Shown piece after piece: positions 1-11,530 of a stretch of 64,000 nucleotides of DNA. Under the pieces are notes generated by a model. That model did not search any database, was not told the origin of the DNA, and saw only the letters and a list, made by a program, of their open reading frames with translations. The stretch's first letter is position 1. Every line of letters starts with the position of its first letter. Location: NCBI GenBank assembly GCA_024305745.1, contig JAHRBS010000008.1, forward strand, positions 744,001-808,000. Direction: 5' to 3'. Source of the stretch: Polyporus tsugae (Eukaryota > Basidiomycota > Agaricomycetes > Polyporales > Polyporaceae). Both the position numbers and the translations under genes were made by a program.

Positions 1-897
1 CGAGACGAACGCGCTGCCCTGCGGGGCCACGCTCTCACCTACGTCAGGCGATGGTGCGGATGCGAAGACGTCCGGATCCAAGGGAACCAAGGCAGGGAAG
101 GCGAGCCACACGGGCACAGATGGGGGCAGAGAGGGCATCTTCTTGCGTGCAGCCCGACTGAACCATTCCTGCCGGCCGAACGTTTGGCGTACGTGGGATG
201 TCTCGAGTCAGGAGATGACTTTCCGTGCGCTTCGGGACATCACGCAAGGAGAGGAACTCTATATGAACTACGCCGACGTTGACATTCTGGGCACGCGGGA
301 GGAGCGTGCCGTGGAGATCGAGGAAGCGTTCGGCTTCCGGTGCGCATGCGAGGTGTGCGTGCTGGAAGGCAAAGAGGGAAAGGAAAGCGACCGGCGGAGG
401 GCTGATATCAAGAGGTTGTTCGAGGAGATCGGGACGTGCAGCAAGGAACCGACGCTTGGGCTGAGGAAGGTGCGCATATAGTTCAGAATTCTTGCTCTGC
501 TCCGGCAAGCTGACGCTTGGAAAATTTCAGGTCAGAATCGCCATACGTCTGCTGAAGGAAGAACAGCTCATGCATTACGAAGCATCCTTCTGCTTCGATG
601 CCTTCCAGTTCTGTGTCATGGTAAGACTCGTGTTTGCATCACTGTTTTGGCTTTGATCCGATCGTTCAGCAGGTGTCCGACTTCGTCAACGCTAAAGCCT
701 GGGTCAAGAAAGCCTGGGAGGCATCGTGCGACACTATGGGCCCAGAGAGCCCCGCGGCGCGCACGTTCAAACTGTACTGGGCAAACCCCCGCGCACATCC
801 CCTCGCAGGCACACTCCCGCACATGACGCTCTCCGGTCCGGATGGAGATGTAAAGGTGGACGATACGACGCTAGGTAACGTTCCCAGGGCCTCCTGA
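1..897 (+). CDS. SET-domain protein, 3' part (5' end outside window)
   Basis: C-terminal part of a SET-domain protein, probably a lysine methyltransferase of the fungal SMYD-like kind. Exons are 2..469, 531..620 and 673..897; both introns are GT-AG and phase 0, and the stop is TGA at 895-897. The frame is open from base 2, so the start and N-terminal half lie outside the window. The first exon shows the SET pseudoknot motif LNHSCRPN, then GEELYMNYAD, then a Cys cluster CACEVC after the SET core, as in SMYD/SET5-type proteins where it binds zinc. The SET core is split by a Gly/Lys/Ser-rich insert coded at about 40-130. Substrate (histone or other protein) cannot be told. The family assignment is firm and the last exon is less conserved. 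Confidence 0.85.
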
Positions 898-1278
898 GAA
901 CGGCGGGATGATTAGTTCCCTTCATGCGTTTTGATATGGGAGTTGGCTAGTGACTTTGTGTCCGCTTTGGGATTATCTCATCCGTACGCTGGTGCTGTAT
1001 ACTCTATGTGCCTGTTCAATGCGCCTCTACTGCATGCATACGGACTGAAAAGTATTTCCGCTTTCATTTGACCCTGGTCGTTGGCTCCGGAATCTGCTTG
1101 CAGAAGGTGCGCGGACGACGGCCCGGTCGGTACAGCTGACCTTGTCATATTCTCAGATGCCGACGATTGGGCTCGGCATAAAGCCGCATAAATACCAGAA
1201 TTCATTCAGATCTCAGAACTAACTCATACTTGAACCATAGCGTACGAAACGGCGCAACGAAACGTTGATAGGTCCAAG
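898..1278. other. Intergenic, no gene seen
   Basis: 381 bases between the stop of the SET gene and the ATG of the enolase-superfamily gene. Short open frames only. It should carry the SET gene terminator and the promoter of the next gene; no clear TATA element was picked out. Confidence 0.5.
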
Positions 1279-2883
1279 ATGACGTCTCCCGACAAGATCG
1301 CCAAGATCGAAGTAAGTTTGCTATCAAGTTTACCCAATCTGACGTAGACATAGCTGACCTTGCAAAATTTCAACGTATAGATATTCCGCGTGCCCCCGCG
1401 ATGGCTCTTCGTGCGCGTCGAGACTGAGCAGGGCATCGTCGGCTGGGGCGAAGGCACCCTTGAAGGCCATACTGAGGCGATCGAAGGCGCATACAAAGAT
1501 CTCGCCGAGCGGTTTATCGGGTGGGACTCGGACCAGATCCAGAACATCTGGCAGCACGCATACCGGGCCCGCTTCTACAGAGGAGGGCCCGTCCTCATGG
1601 TCAGTTCAGATCTGCCTCCTATAGCTTATCCTGACCGACGATCTTCGCGCTGCTACCATATCTGATGACACTTGACGGCAAAAGTCTGCCCTTTCCGGTC
1701 TGGACATCGCGCTCTGGGACATCAAGGGGAAGCGCCTCGGTGTGCCCGTCCACCAGCTCCTCGGCGGGCGTGTGCGCGACCGCATCAAGGTCTACGGCTG
1801 GATCGGGGGCGACAAGCCCTCGGACGTCATCGCGGGCGCCGAGGCGCGCCGTGCGCAGGGGTTCACCGCGGTCAAGATGAACGGCACCAACGGCATCGGC
1901 TGGGTCGACTCGCCTGCGCTCCTCCAGCAGGTCATGGAGAGGGTCCAAGGGGTGAGGGCGCTCGGCCTGGACGTAGGTGTGGACTTCCACGGGAGGATGC
2001 ATAAGGGGATGGCAAGGCAGCTGGCGAAGCTGTTAGAGAGCGTGCAGCCGTTGTTCATCGAGGGTGGGTTCTGTTGTAGCCCTCAAAGGACTCGGCGATA
2101 TGATAAGTCTGGCTGATGTCGTGACTCGCAGAGCCATTGCTGTCTACGCAGCCGGAGGAGATCGCCGATCTGGCCAAGTTGGTGTCCACGCCGATCGCTC
2201 TGGGGGAGCGATTGTACTCGCGTTTTGACTTCCGGCCGTTCCTCGAGCACCGCGCCATAGACATTGCGCAACCGGACGTTCGTGGGGTTCCTCTGTCATG
2301 AATTATCTCTCTTAACGTGCGTCTGAATAGGTCGCTCATTGCGGTGGCATCAGCGAGCTCCATCGACTCGCAGCATACACGGAGACGTATGACGTCGCAC
2401 TCGCGCCACACTGTCCTCTAGGTCCCATCGCGCTCGCGGCGTGCATGCAGGTCGACCTTGCTTCGCCAAACTGTGAGTCCCGCTTGTCCCCACATGCTGT
2501 TCGACTGGTTTACGTGTTTTTCCCAGTCTGCATACAGGAGATGAGCTTACAGGTACGCACCTTGGTGGCGATATATCTGGCAGCGGCTAACGGATGCTGC
2601 TACCCAGATACACTACAACCAAGGCGCAGATCTGCTCACGTATGTCGTCGACCCTTCGATCTTCGATGTGCACAATGGCTATGTAGAGGCGCTCCAAGGT
2701 TCGCTGCGGTTTTCCTGCTCCTGTATCAAGATGCAGCGTTGGCTCACAGTAGTCACAGGTCCAGGACTAGGTGTAGAGATCAACGAGGCTCTCGTTCGCG
2801 AGGCAGCTGCGAAACACGCTAGCGAGAAGGCCTGGCGGAACGTGGTTTGGACAGGTCCCGACGGTGCGCTTCAGGAATGGTGA
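1279..2883 (+). CDS. D-galactonate dehydratase-type enolase superfamily enzyme
   Basis: Eight exons: 1279..1311, 1381..1599, 1685..2063, 2132..2277, 2331..2472, 2527..2552, 2608..2698, 2759..2883. They give 386 aa, close to the roughly 380 aa of bacterial DgoD. The protein matches the galactonate dehydratase branch of the mandelate racemase/muconate lactonizing group: N-terminal [11 protein letters not shown] and [19 protein letters not shown], and ALWDIKGK before QLLGGR. Metal ligands expected in the barrel are visible at about D184 (VDFHGR), E210 (FIEEP) and E236 (ALGER), with catalytic His candidates H186 and H286 (APHCPLGP). These positions are one residue off those known for DgoD. Expected reaction: dehydration of an aldonate (D-galactonate or similar) to a 2-keto-3-deoxy sugar acid, in cytosolic sugar-acid catabolism. 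Substrate specificity within the family is inference. Confidence 0.92.
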
Positions 2884-4334
2884 TGACAACGGATCCCGTA
2901 AACGGTTACTAGATGACTGATTATGTAGAGCTGTTTGGTGTGTGTCTTTACCTCCGTGAACTTGGCGGCGCTCGAATGCGCCGGTGCACAAGGTAAGGCT
3001 CGTCCAGCCCGATGGCTATTAGAAAGTGAAAGTGAGCAGTAGGCTTTACACGGTTTGTCGACGGCCCAGCCTCGATGGCTCCGAGGTCTGGCTACCAGTC
3101 CGTGATCTTCGCTTCGCCCGGTGTTCCCGCCCACACGCGTTACCAATGTCAGAAGCTTGACCGGCCCGCAGGTTCTGAGCGTCGTGGGCGCGGTCTTTGA
3201 GCTTGACACCTTGTTTGTATTGCCGCCATCGTCCGCTCTGTTCGCCTTGAAGTTCCCGCCACCACCCTCGCCAGTGGTGCCCTCGATGTCATTGGTGTCG
3301 CCCGGCTGAAGTTCTTGTTCTCGCTGTTGTCGTCTGAATCGGTATCGCTGTTCTCGCCGCCATCGTTTCATTCATCCTGGCTATCCTGTGAAACAATATG
3401 TTAGGATGAACACTGAAAATTTACTGAAAGCCAACCTCGGGCGTCGCGTCACGCGGCGCCGCAGCGTGTGCCACTCGCTGGTCTTCTTGTAAGGCCATAC
3501 GAGAGGCCTAGGGGGCCCATGATACTAGTAGACGAGGCTTGTCTGCGTCTCAGAGTCGAGCGAAGGGGGATGCCATCTCGGCAGCACTGCGGCGGCGATA
3601 TCGATACCGGAGGATGGCAAGACGTCCCGCTACTAATACTGTACTATGCGTCTAGCAAGGCCTTCCTCTAGCAGGCTGTGGCTGCGCTCGGCGCGTGCCC
3701 AGCGGTGTGCCAGCGCACGCCGAGCGAGTCCCCGATCGCAAGGCTGAGCATCCTGATTTTGCGGGCCGCCAACCAGTCGGGCTTCAAGCTTCAAGGTGCG
3801 GAGCCGTCGAGCAGGTCGACGCACACATCTCCCCGCATGCACGGTGCGATGGAGGTTGCTGCGGGCTGGCGGATACAGTCCGAGTCACAGCTAGTGGCGA
3901 CTCAGAGCGCGGGGGAACTGCGGGTCGGCGAGCTGGAGGTACTTGCCTTGGGAGAGCCCAACGAAGTTACGCCTGACCATCGTCGACGGTCGAACAGGCT
4001 AATCCCGGCCCTTCCGAATCTGGGCATGGTTGTACATTGGTTTGAGCAGGGGTTGAGAGCGAGGACTTGGGATCTGCACTTTTGCAACTGAATGAACGTC
4101 AAATTTGGGTGTATGGCGTTCCAATAAACAAGTATTACTTACGTCTCGTAATATGCATGTCGATTACCTATTGACGCCATTACAACCTGATCAGATGCAT
4201 ACATTTTTGCGTTGAGATCAACAGAGGCGGATTGCCTTCAATATCGACCACACGCGACTGGTTTGGTACTAATCCGAAATATAAGATAAATAAAAAGTAC
4301 AAGATAATACAACAGTGAGGGACAACGGAAAAAT
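2884..4334. other. Intergenic 1.45 kb, no supported gene
   Basis: Several GC-rich open frames exist on both strands (for example 3121-3309 and 3678-4091 plus, 2871-3371 minus). None shows a recognisable family, and codon content is inconsistent between overlapping frames. The last 200 bases before 4334 are AT-richer and probably hold the H2B 3' end. A decayed gene cannot be excluded. Confidence 0.4.
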
Positions 4335-4967
4335 CTACTTGGCACCCGCGCTCGAGAACTGTTCAAGATTGTGGTCAGGAAACCTGTCACGTACCCAAGT
4401 GCAGGTGAAGGCGAACTCACTTTTGTTACTGACTTGGTACCCTCAGAGATAGCATGCTTGGCGAGTTCACCAGGGAGAATGAGGCGGACGGCTGTCTGGA
4501 TCTCGCGCGAGGAGATCGTCGACTTCTTGGAATACGACGCGAGCTCTGCGATAGGAACAAAGTCAGCTCTCCGGGGTACCGCTCTCGTTATAAGGAAATG
4601 ACGTACTGGAAGCTTCGGTCGCGATGCGCTCGAAGATATCGTTGACGAATGAGTTGAGGATGGCCATTGCCTTGTTGGAGATACCAGTGTCAGGGTGCAC
4701 CTGCTTAAGCACTACAAGTCCAAGTTAGCTCTCCGCATTCCGAGGGCGCGCACCGAATAACTACATACCCTTGTAGATGTAAGAAGAGTATGTCTCCTTG
4801 CGGCTCTTCTTGCGCTTCTTCTTCTCGCCCTCACCACCAGCACCGCTGGCAGCCTTCGCGGTCTTCTTCGCGGTCTTGGCACTGCCCTCGGAGGTGGTCT
4901 TTGCGGGGGCCTTGGAGGCGGTGGATGCGGGAGCCTTGCCGGCAGTGGACGCGGGCTTGGGGGCCAT
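4335..4967 (-). CDS. H2B: Histone H2B, copy 1
   Basis: Core nucleosome histone H2B, 150 aa. Exons on the minus strand in coding order: 4967..4769, 4711..4607, 4545..4421, 4358..4335 (stop TAG). Splice sites are GT-AG and the reading is continuous: a Lys/Ala-rich tail with repeated [11 protein letters not shown] blocks, then [59 protein letters not shown], and the C-terminal SVTKFSSAGAK. That last Lys corresponds to the ubiquitinated K123 of yeast H2B. A three-intron H2B is normal for basidiomycetes. It is transcribed divergently from the H2A gene at 5322 across a 354-bp spacer, which implies shared S-phase control. It is nearly identical in core sequence to copy 2 at 30202-30921; the tails differ slightly. 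Confidence 0.97.
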
Positions 4968-5321
4968 TGGAATGATAGAGTGCGTTGGAGGGGTGGAGTT
5001 GATGATTGGAGGGCGCGGTGAAGCAGAAGTCTAGGGCGTAACGGCGGGGGATGGATAAGGAGGGCGAGAGAGAGATGCGGGGGTATTTATGCGGATGCGT
5101 TGTCTTTGTTTGGCCGCGACGCGTCGATGCGCTGAACCTTATTTTGTTGAACGCCGTCAACATAGTCACGTGCCCGGCCCCTGTCACGTCTTCTCAGCGC
5201 CCGCGCTTGTATAAAGCCGCCCTGTAGTGCGGTCCCCTCCTTCAACTCCGTCCTTCCTCACGCTCGTCCACCCCAACCCTTCGCCCTCGCGCACTCACTC
5301 CATCACCACACACTACGCAAC
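4968..5321. promoter_or_regulatory. Bidirectional H2B/H2A promoter, pair 1
   Basis: The 354-bp spacer between two divergent histone start codons. On the H2A side a TATAAAG box lies at 5210-5216, about 110 bases before the ATG. On the H2B side an ATAAATA box (minus strand) lies at 5084-5090. Between them, gtttggccgcgacgcgt at 5108-5124 resembles a block in the second pair's spacer (31123-31141), so it may be a histone-specific control element. Function is inferred from position and conservation. Confidence 0.7.
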
Positions 5322-5888
<567 letters not shown>

Positions 5889-6305
5889 AGATGTTTTCTG
5901 TTCACATCACTGTTGTATTATTTATGTACTATTTTTTTATCCTCGTCTAATCGGATTTCCACTGCACTTCAACGGCGACCTTGCGTGCTCACAGGCTACA
6001 TCAATACATAAGCTCCGTCTTCGAAAGAGTGCTTATAAAGTGCCTATTACCCAACACGAGCCGCCGCAGCGCGAAGGGCATTGATTTTGTCACCGGAAAG
6101 AGTCAGGGTCAGTGCGCGGACCCAATCAGGAAAATTAGGCGCCATCTTAGCGCCGGCAACTGCCCGCCGCCATCTTGGTCAATACTCGTCTTTTTCACTC
6201 ATCTTTCCCCGGCCACCTCTCCTTCCTCCCTGCTTCTCCGTCTCTCTCTTCTGCTTCCAACGCCGACGTCCGTGTTCGACTGCATTCTGATTGACGAGGG
6301 GTGAT
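5889..6305. other. Intergenic between H2A and the next gene
   Basis: 417 bases holding the H2A 3' region (AT-rich to about 5960) and the presumed promoter and pyrimidine-rich leader (6180-6280, ctcttctgcttcc-type runs) of the gene starting at 6306. No coding feature seen. Confidence 0.5.
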
Positions 6306-9300
6306 ATGGCTACTCTGACGCGTACGCGACCGACATTCCAGGTGGGGGAGGACCCATCCGACGCGGAGCATCATCGACCCCTCCATCTCGACATACCCAC
6401 ACCATTTCCCAACCTCATGCGCTCGTCCGAGCAGCAACGCGAGGAGTCCATGTTGGAGACGAAGCAGGATGACACTGGGCTGACCACGACACCAGCCATG
6501 GCAGAGACGGAGGCGGAGGACGCTGCAGCGAGCGCAGCTGCGGATGGGACGGTGCTGGAAGTATCGCGCGCGGAAGAAAGGACGACAGACACGACCAGTT
6601 CGGTGAGTAGTTGATCATGGTTCTCATTGGGTGCGATTGCTACATCGTCCTGGAGGCATCCTCGGCTTCCAAGCCTGGATGACTGGTCATTGAGGCCGGT
6701 GGGGAGCTGGCCGCAGTCGTGGACCGTCTGTAGCCTCGTTGCGGCCATCGGTCCCACCCGTTCTTCTGAGAAACCAGGAGCCCTTTCATGGTCTGTGGAA
6801 ACGGATGTCCTTCGTCATGACAGATTTGAGAGATGATCGCGTTTCGAGTCCATCCCGGTAAGGTCCGCAACGTCGTCCCAGATGGCAGATACGCAAGGTT
6901 CCATCGTACGCATCGTGTCTTATCGTCGTCTTTGCACGTCTTCGGCGCGATGTACGCGCTCCTTCTCGCGCGGTTCAAGAGCGGGTATAAGCGCGTCGCG
7001 TGCGTCTTGGAACGATCCGTTCCTCGTCGCCACATCTCGTGTGCGACGAATGGGAGATAACGATAACCTCCTGGACGTAAGTTCCTTTTTGTGCCCGGTG
7101 GCTTGACTGTGGGACAGTCTTGCTTTTGCTTCTCCCGGTCCAAGGCAAGAGGAACGCCATACTGGGACATTTCCTCATATGCCACCATATCATCTACTGT
7201 CAATCAACCCTACCCAATCTCAGAACCCTTCACTGCCCTTGCATGCTGTAGTCGGAAGGAAACACAACTCCCCATGTTGTTTCGTCCCCAAAAACATCTT
7301 TCTCAGCGTGCAGTGGGTCGCATCTCCCTTTTTACCTCGGTTTCCTGTTCTACGACATCCATCCTCGATGGCGAAGGCATATCTGTCGCGTACGTTTTGA
7401 GGGCATGGATCGGATAGGGATAAGGGAACATGGTGTCGCAGAAGATATGCGACAAATGCGGGTCAATTTCATGAGTGTTGCTTCTCCCTTGTGTGCCCGG
7501 TGGCTTCGTTGTGGAACTTGTTTTCTCTCCTGCTTCCAGTCCAAGTCGAGATCAAAGCCATTGACCTCGTATTAATACGGGGACATTTCCTCGTAGATTA
7601 CCATATTACTGCTGTCTATCGATCCTGCTATCCCAGCACCTGCGCACTTTTCATGTCATTTAGGCTCCAGATGCGTGAACCTCGCCGATACTGCCTCCTT
7701 TCTTCGGGATGCTGCGGATCGCATCTTCCCGTTCACTTCGTTTTCCCTATCCCGCAGCTTCCATCCTTGATGGAGAGTAGCATAATCATCATACGAAGAT
7801 ACTAATTGCTTCCCTCTTCCCAGGACGAACTGGTCTCCTCCATATTAAACGTACAGAAGTCCAGCTTGACGACCCTCAACGACCTCCTCTCCACCTCCTC
7901 CAACTGGCGTCCTATCATCCCCGACCGGAGGCACTCCATGCCGGTTCCCCGCACTCCACTGAACGCCACATCCCCATCTCCGCTGTCCTTCTTAGCCTCG
8001 ACCACAGCTTCCTCGTCCTCGTCCTCCACCGCCCTCGCATCGTCACTATCACTATCAGCAATATCATCCGCACAATCCCCGCTCCAGACCCTCATTCTCA
8101 ACCTCCGCGCGCAAGAAGAGGACACGATGACAGAGTGCGCCTCCCTTGCAGAAGAGCCCTCGCTTGTCCGCGAGCTCCAAATACGGGTGAGCCGTCTGGC
8201 GAGTACGAGGCTGCCGCCATCCGAGGGGGCCCTAGCCAATGCACTCGTCTCGCTCGTCGCGCACTTCAGCAGGCTCGCAGAGCTCTACCCCCGCCAGCCG
8301 CGGCCGAGATCGCCTACTCTTGCTCGGACGATGTCGTGTGGCACGTCCCCAGCCGACCCCGCTACCCCACAACAGAAGGACTCGCTCGTTCGGCTACAAC
8401 GGGATCTGACGGACCTGCAGCTCGAGCGCGACGCACGCACCACGCAGGACGCGTCTCGGCCGCTAGTCCAGGCGGTCGAGACTGCGCTCCTGTGGACCAG
8501 GGTAGACCAGGAGTTCGACCGTATATTGTCCCTCGCGGCGGACCAGCTCCCTGCGCCGGAAGACGTGGACGCGCAGCTCGATGACTTCGGCCACCTGCCG
8601 CCCCAGTACGAGGCGGGCGCGTACGATCCGTTCGCGTCGGACGCGGAGCTGCCGATCTACGACGCGGGCGACTATCACGACCACGCAGCGGAGAAGGAGA
8701 AGGGCTCAGCGCAGTCGCCGTCCTCGACAAGTGTCGCTCGCGAGATGGGAGGGATGAGCGAGAAGATGCGGATGGACCTTGAGGCGGTCGCGCTCGCGAT
8801 CGATAGACTGTACTTGGTCGCGCCACAGCTACATGAGCAGAGGGTGGAGCTGAACAAGAGCAAGCGAGAGCAGATGGAGCGCGCGAAGACGGCAAGCTCG
8901 TCGAGGGAGAGGGCCACCGTAAGGCCGGGCAAGGAGCGGGCGTCAGATGAGGGCGAGCTGGAGAGGATGGTCGCGCTGATCGGGAAGGCGAGCGAGCGGA
9001 GGATGCTGGACCAGGCGGTCGTGCTGGATGGGGGGATGGAGGCGAAGTTCGAGCGGGCGAGGCAGAAGGATCAAGAGAAGGTACGTGCCACTGGCTTTCG
9101 GTCGCGTGTACTGTCGTGTCCTGACTATTTTTGGGCTGCTGCAGCGGGAAGCCTTCGTTACCCGCCTCGCGCGACATTCCGATGCGGGCAGGCTGCACTC
9201 CCAAGAAGCGATCCTCCCGAAGAAGAAGTTCAAGGACCCCGACGCCATGCTCAGCCTCCCCGAGTTCATCCGCGAAGGCGTGCCGCAGGAAGTGCAGCTC

Positions 9301-9660
9301 CAGATGCAGATGAACGACTCGCGCGCGATGCTGTCCCTTCCGGAGTTCGTGCGTGAGCCTATCCCCGAGCAGCTGCAAGGGGCGACCACTCCTCCATCTG
9401 CGGCTTCGACAGTGTCGCACAGGAAGTCGTTCAGGCAGCTCCGCAGCCGCAGCCTATCGGCACCCCCCTTGGCGTGGCTGCTCAACTCCAGTCCGAGGTC
9501 GTCAAGTCCGAGTTTGCCGGACACGCCTGAGAGCGAGAAAGAGGGGGACAAGGAAAAAGAGTCGAGGAAGCGGCTAAGGTTGAGTAGGACGAAGCGGCCT
9601 GGATCGTCGAGCGGGATCGTGCCCCCTCCCGTTCCAGTCCAAGGTCAGCGACATCCTTAA
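6306..9660 (+). CDS. Long Ser/Ala-rich protein of unknown function
   Basis: Exons 6306..6602, 7824..9080 and 9145..9643 (or to the TAG-free stop at 9660). The joins are phase 0 with GTGAGT, GTACGT and CAG signals. The product begins MATLTRTRPTFQVGED and is acidic and low-complexity. It then has a conserved-looking stretch starting DELVSSILNVQKSSL, helical acidic/basic segments (about 330-430), and two related short repeats, AMLSLPEFIREGVPQE and AMLSLPEFVREPIPEQ. I do not recognise the family. The first intron would be 1.2 kb, unusually long here, and holds diverged tandem repeats. Two end points are possible: a stop at 9658-9660, or splicing at 9643/9697 in phase into the HECT-like protein. 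No ATG before 9780 is available for the downstream gene alone, which favours one fused gene. Confidence 0.55.
7085..7790 (+). repeat. Two diverged tandem repeat units, about 400-bp period
   Basis: The block starting at 7098 (gtgcccggtggctt) recurs at 7491 (gtgcccggtggcttc). Both copies continue in the same order: tccaag near 7140/7541, gggacatttcctc near 7163/7580, a caccatat/taccatatt segment, gtcgcatct/atcgcatctt, and catccTcgatgg/catccttgatgg near 7366/7763. Unit divergence is considerable. The repeat lies in the presumed 1.2-kb intron of the surrounding gene, or between two genes if that intron model is wrong. Some similarity extends upstream of the first unit. Confidence 0.65.
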
Positions 9661-9696
9661 CGATTTTTGATTATGCGCTCAACGCCTCACAATTAG

Positions 9697-11530
9697 GCAC
9701 AGCCGGTCTCGACGTCCACTTTGTCGCGGAATACCACGAAACACTTCAACATATTCTCGTCTTCTTGAACGTCCAGGGCATGACACTCGGAGCGAACCTC
9801 GAGGCAGAAGTGGTCCCCGCCGCCGAAACCTCCACGAGCGAGCGCAGCTACCTCCTCCTGCGTTGCGGCGCATCGACTTCTCCCCTGCTTAGCCTCCCCG
9901 CGCCCGTGTCCCCGGGTGTAAAGGAAGTGAAGGTCGTAGGACAGTTCTACGAAATCAAGCTCGCCGTCACCTCCCCACCCCCCTCGCCATTCGATGCACT
10001 ATCCGGCATCCTCGACGCGACACAGCTCCTGTCCACCGCGCCGACGAGTTTCGTCTGTGCGGCGTGCTCGCTGCCGCTCGTCCAGGCATCGAGGCTGCAC
10101 GAATATCGCGACCTGCCTTCGGAGCACTGGGCGGAGCTCGTCGACGCCTGGATGTGTCACACGGACCAGCGGCTGCACGAGCATGTGAAGAAACACTCGG
10201 CGCAAGGATTCTGGCCGCAGGAGGGAGAGGCCCTCGTTGGGGGAAGCTACATTTTGTTCGAGGAGTCCGCAGTCGTGCAGAGCAACGTCTGGCCTGCGAA
10301 TGAAGAGGATCACAAGGTGCGTAAGCCTCTCACTGGTGCTCGCGTTGCGGGTCCCTTTCAAATGTCCGGTGGCCCTTGTACATGTGGCCGGGTGGTGCAG
10401 GTGTGAATGGCGGGTGTAGGACGGAAAGAAGGCCGTCGCTGGCTTCGCTACCAGCGGCCATCGTCGTGTCCGCCGGAGCGCACCGTGGCGCGTCTCGGAG
10501 CCCACGAAGGTTCTAGGGCGTTGCACTGTGCCGCGACAGCGTCACGCGGAGATGGCAGGAGTTTCCCTCCTTTGGCTGATACAAAGAGTCCGAGATGGAT
10601 GGTGGCGTGCGGGGTGCCGCCGCCGCCGGTTACTTGCTCAACAACTCTCGTGTGGCTGAGGACACTGTCGCGGGAGCTACATGCGGGGGCACATACTTTT
10701 TAAATTTATTTCTTGAGCCTTTTTATCATTACCTGATAGTTTCCGATCTTCAGCGGATTTTGTGCTGACGAATCACCTTCCAGCAGGACGATGGCTGGAG
10801 GCGGACGCGCTGTATCTGTGGTGCCATAATTGGACGGTGTCAAGAACGTCCCTCTCCCGAGGGTCATGGGCCCTTAGTGTACCGTCTCGCGAAATACGCG
10901 GTCCGACCCATGAACACTAAAGCTGGGTATGTATTGTCCGCATGTCGTAATCCCCTTCTCATATCCAATTGCATCCCTAGTCCATCACGATTACCGCTGT
11001 CGGCATTCATCGCCGAAGATATGAACGAGTTCGTCCACGCTCATGCGACCTACCGTTTCGTCATCTTTGATGAGGAGGAAGAGCGGCCCCGTCTTCTCGT
11101 ACGTAGTGCAATCAGACGCCGTTTCTTCTGCTTTCTCAGTGCCTGACGTCGCCCGCTCCCACCCACAGGTCTGGCTATTCAAGCCCAGTATGCGTCTGTC
11201 ATATGCGATCCCCACGCAGTACGTCCTAGCCAAGAGCGCCTCGATAAGAGCGGGGAAAGTCCTTTACAAAATCCTTGACACCGCCGTGGCATATTCGGAT
11301 CTGGACGGGTACGGGATCTTCTATGTCTTGTGTTCCCATCATTCCGAATCTCACGGGATTCCCATAGGCTTTTGAACCGGTACCCCGGGTTCCCACAGGC
11401 GGAACATCTCTACTATCCTCGTGGCATCTGCCGGCGGCTCGCGGCGCTCCTCAAGGAGAGCAACAAGGCGTACCCTGAGAACATGCGCACTATGACCGGC
11501 CTCGATGTCGGCTGGTTGCAGCGTGCTTGA
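9697..11530 (+). CDS. HECT-like E2-binding ubiquitin ligase (UBE3D/Ipa1 type)
   Basis: Exons 9697..10316, 10787..10926, 10981..11098, 11169..11308 and 11368..11530; every join keeps frame. The product resembles the HECT_2 family (ubiquitin-conjugating enzyme E2-binding protein; human UBE3D, yeast Ipa1). Visible signatures: a Cys pair in FVCAACSLPL; SEHWAELVDAWMCHTDQRLH; a GGSYILFEES segment; a second Cys pair in RCICGAIIGRC; YRLAKYAVRP; AFIAEDMNEFVHAHATYRF; WLFKPSMRLSY; and the end LDVGWLQRA. The four Cys and the His suit the zinc-binding site reported for this family. It likely acts in cytosol or nucleus with E2 enzymes. Upstream, the reading frame is in phase with the gene at 6306. The 10317-10786 intron is long (470 bp) and might hide another exon. 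A decayed copy of its tail lies at 46090-46640. Confidence 0.85.

Noticed and set aside
2871..3371. Long minus-strand frame of 166 codons downstream of the galactonate dehydratase gene
   Set aside because: Composition is Arg/Ser/Gly-rich with no domain, and the plus-strand overlapping frame is equally open. Looks like GC-driven chance openness.
8362..9420. 352-codon minus-strand frame rich in Pro/Arg/Ser
   Set aside because: Antisense shadow of the plus-strand exon at 7824-9643, which has consistent splice joins.
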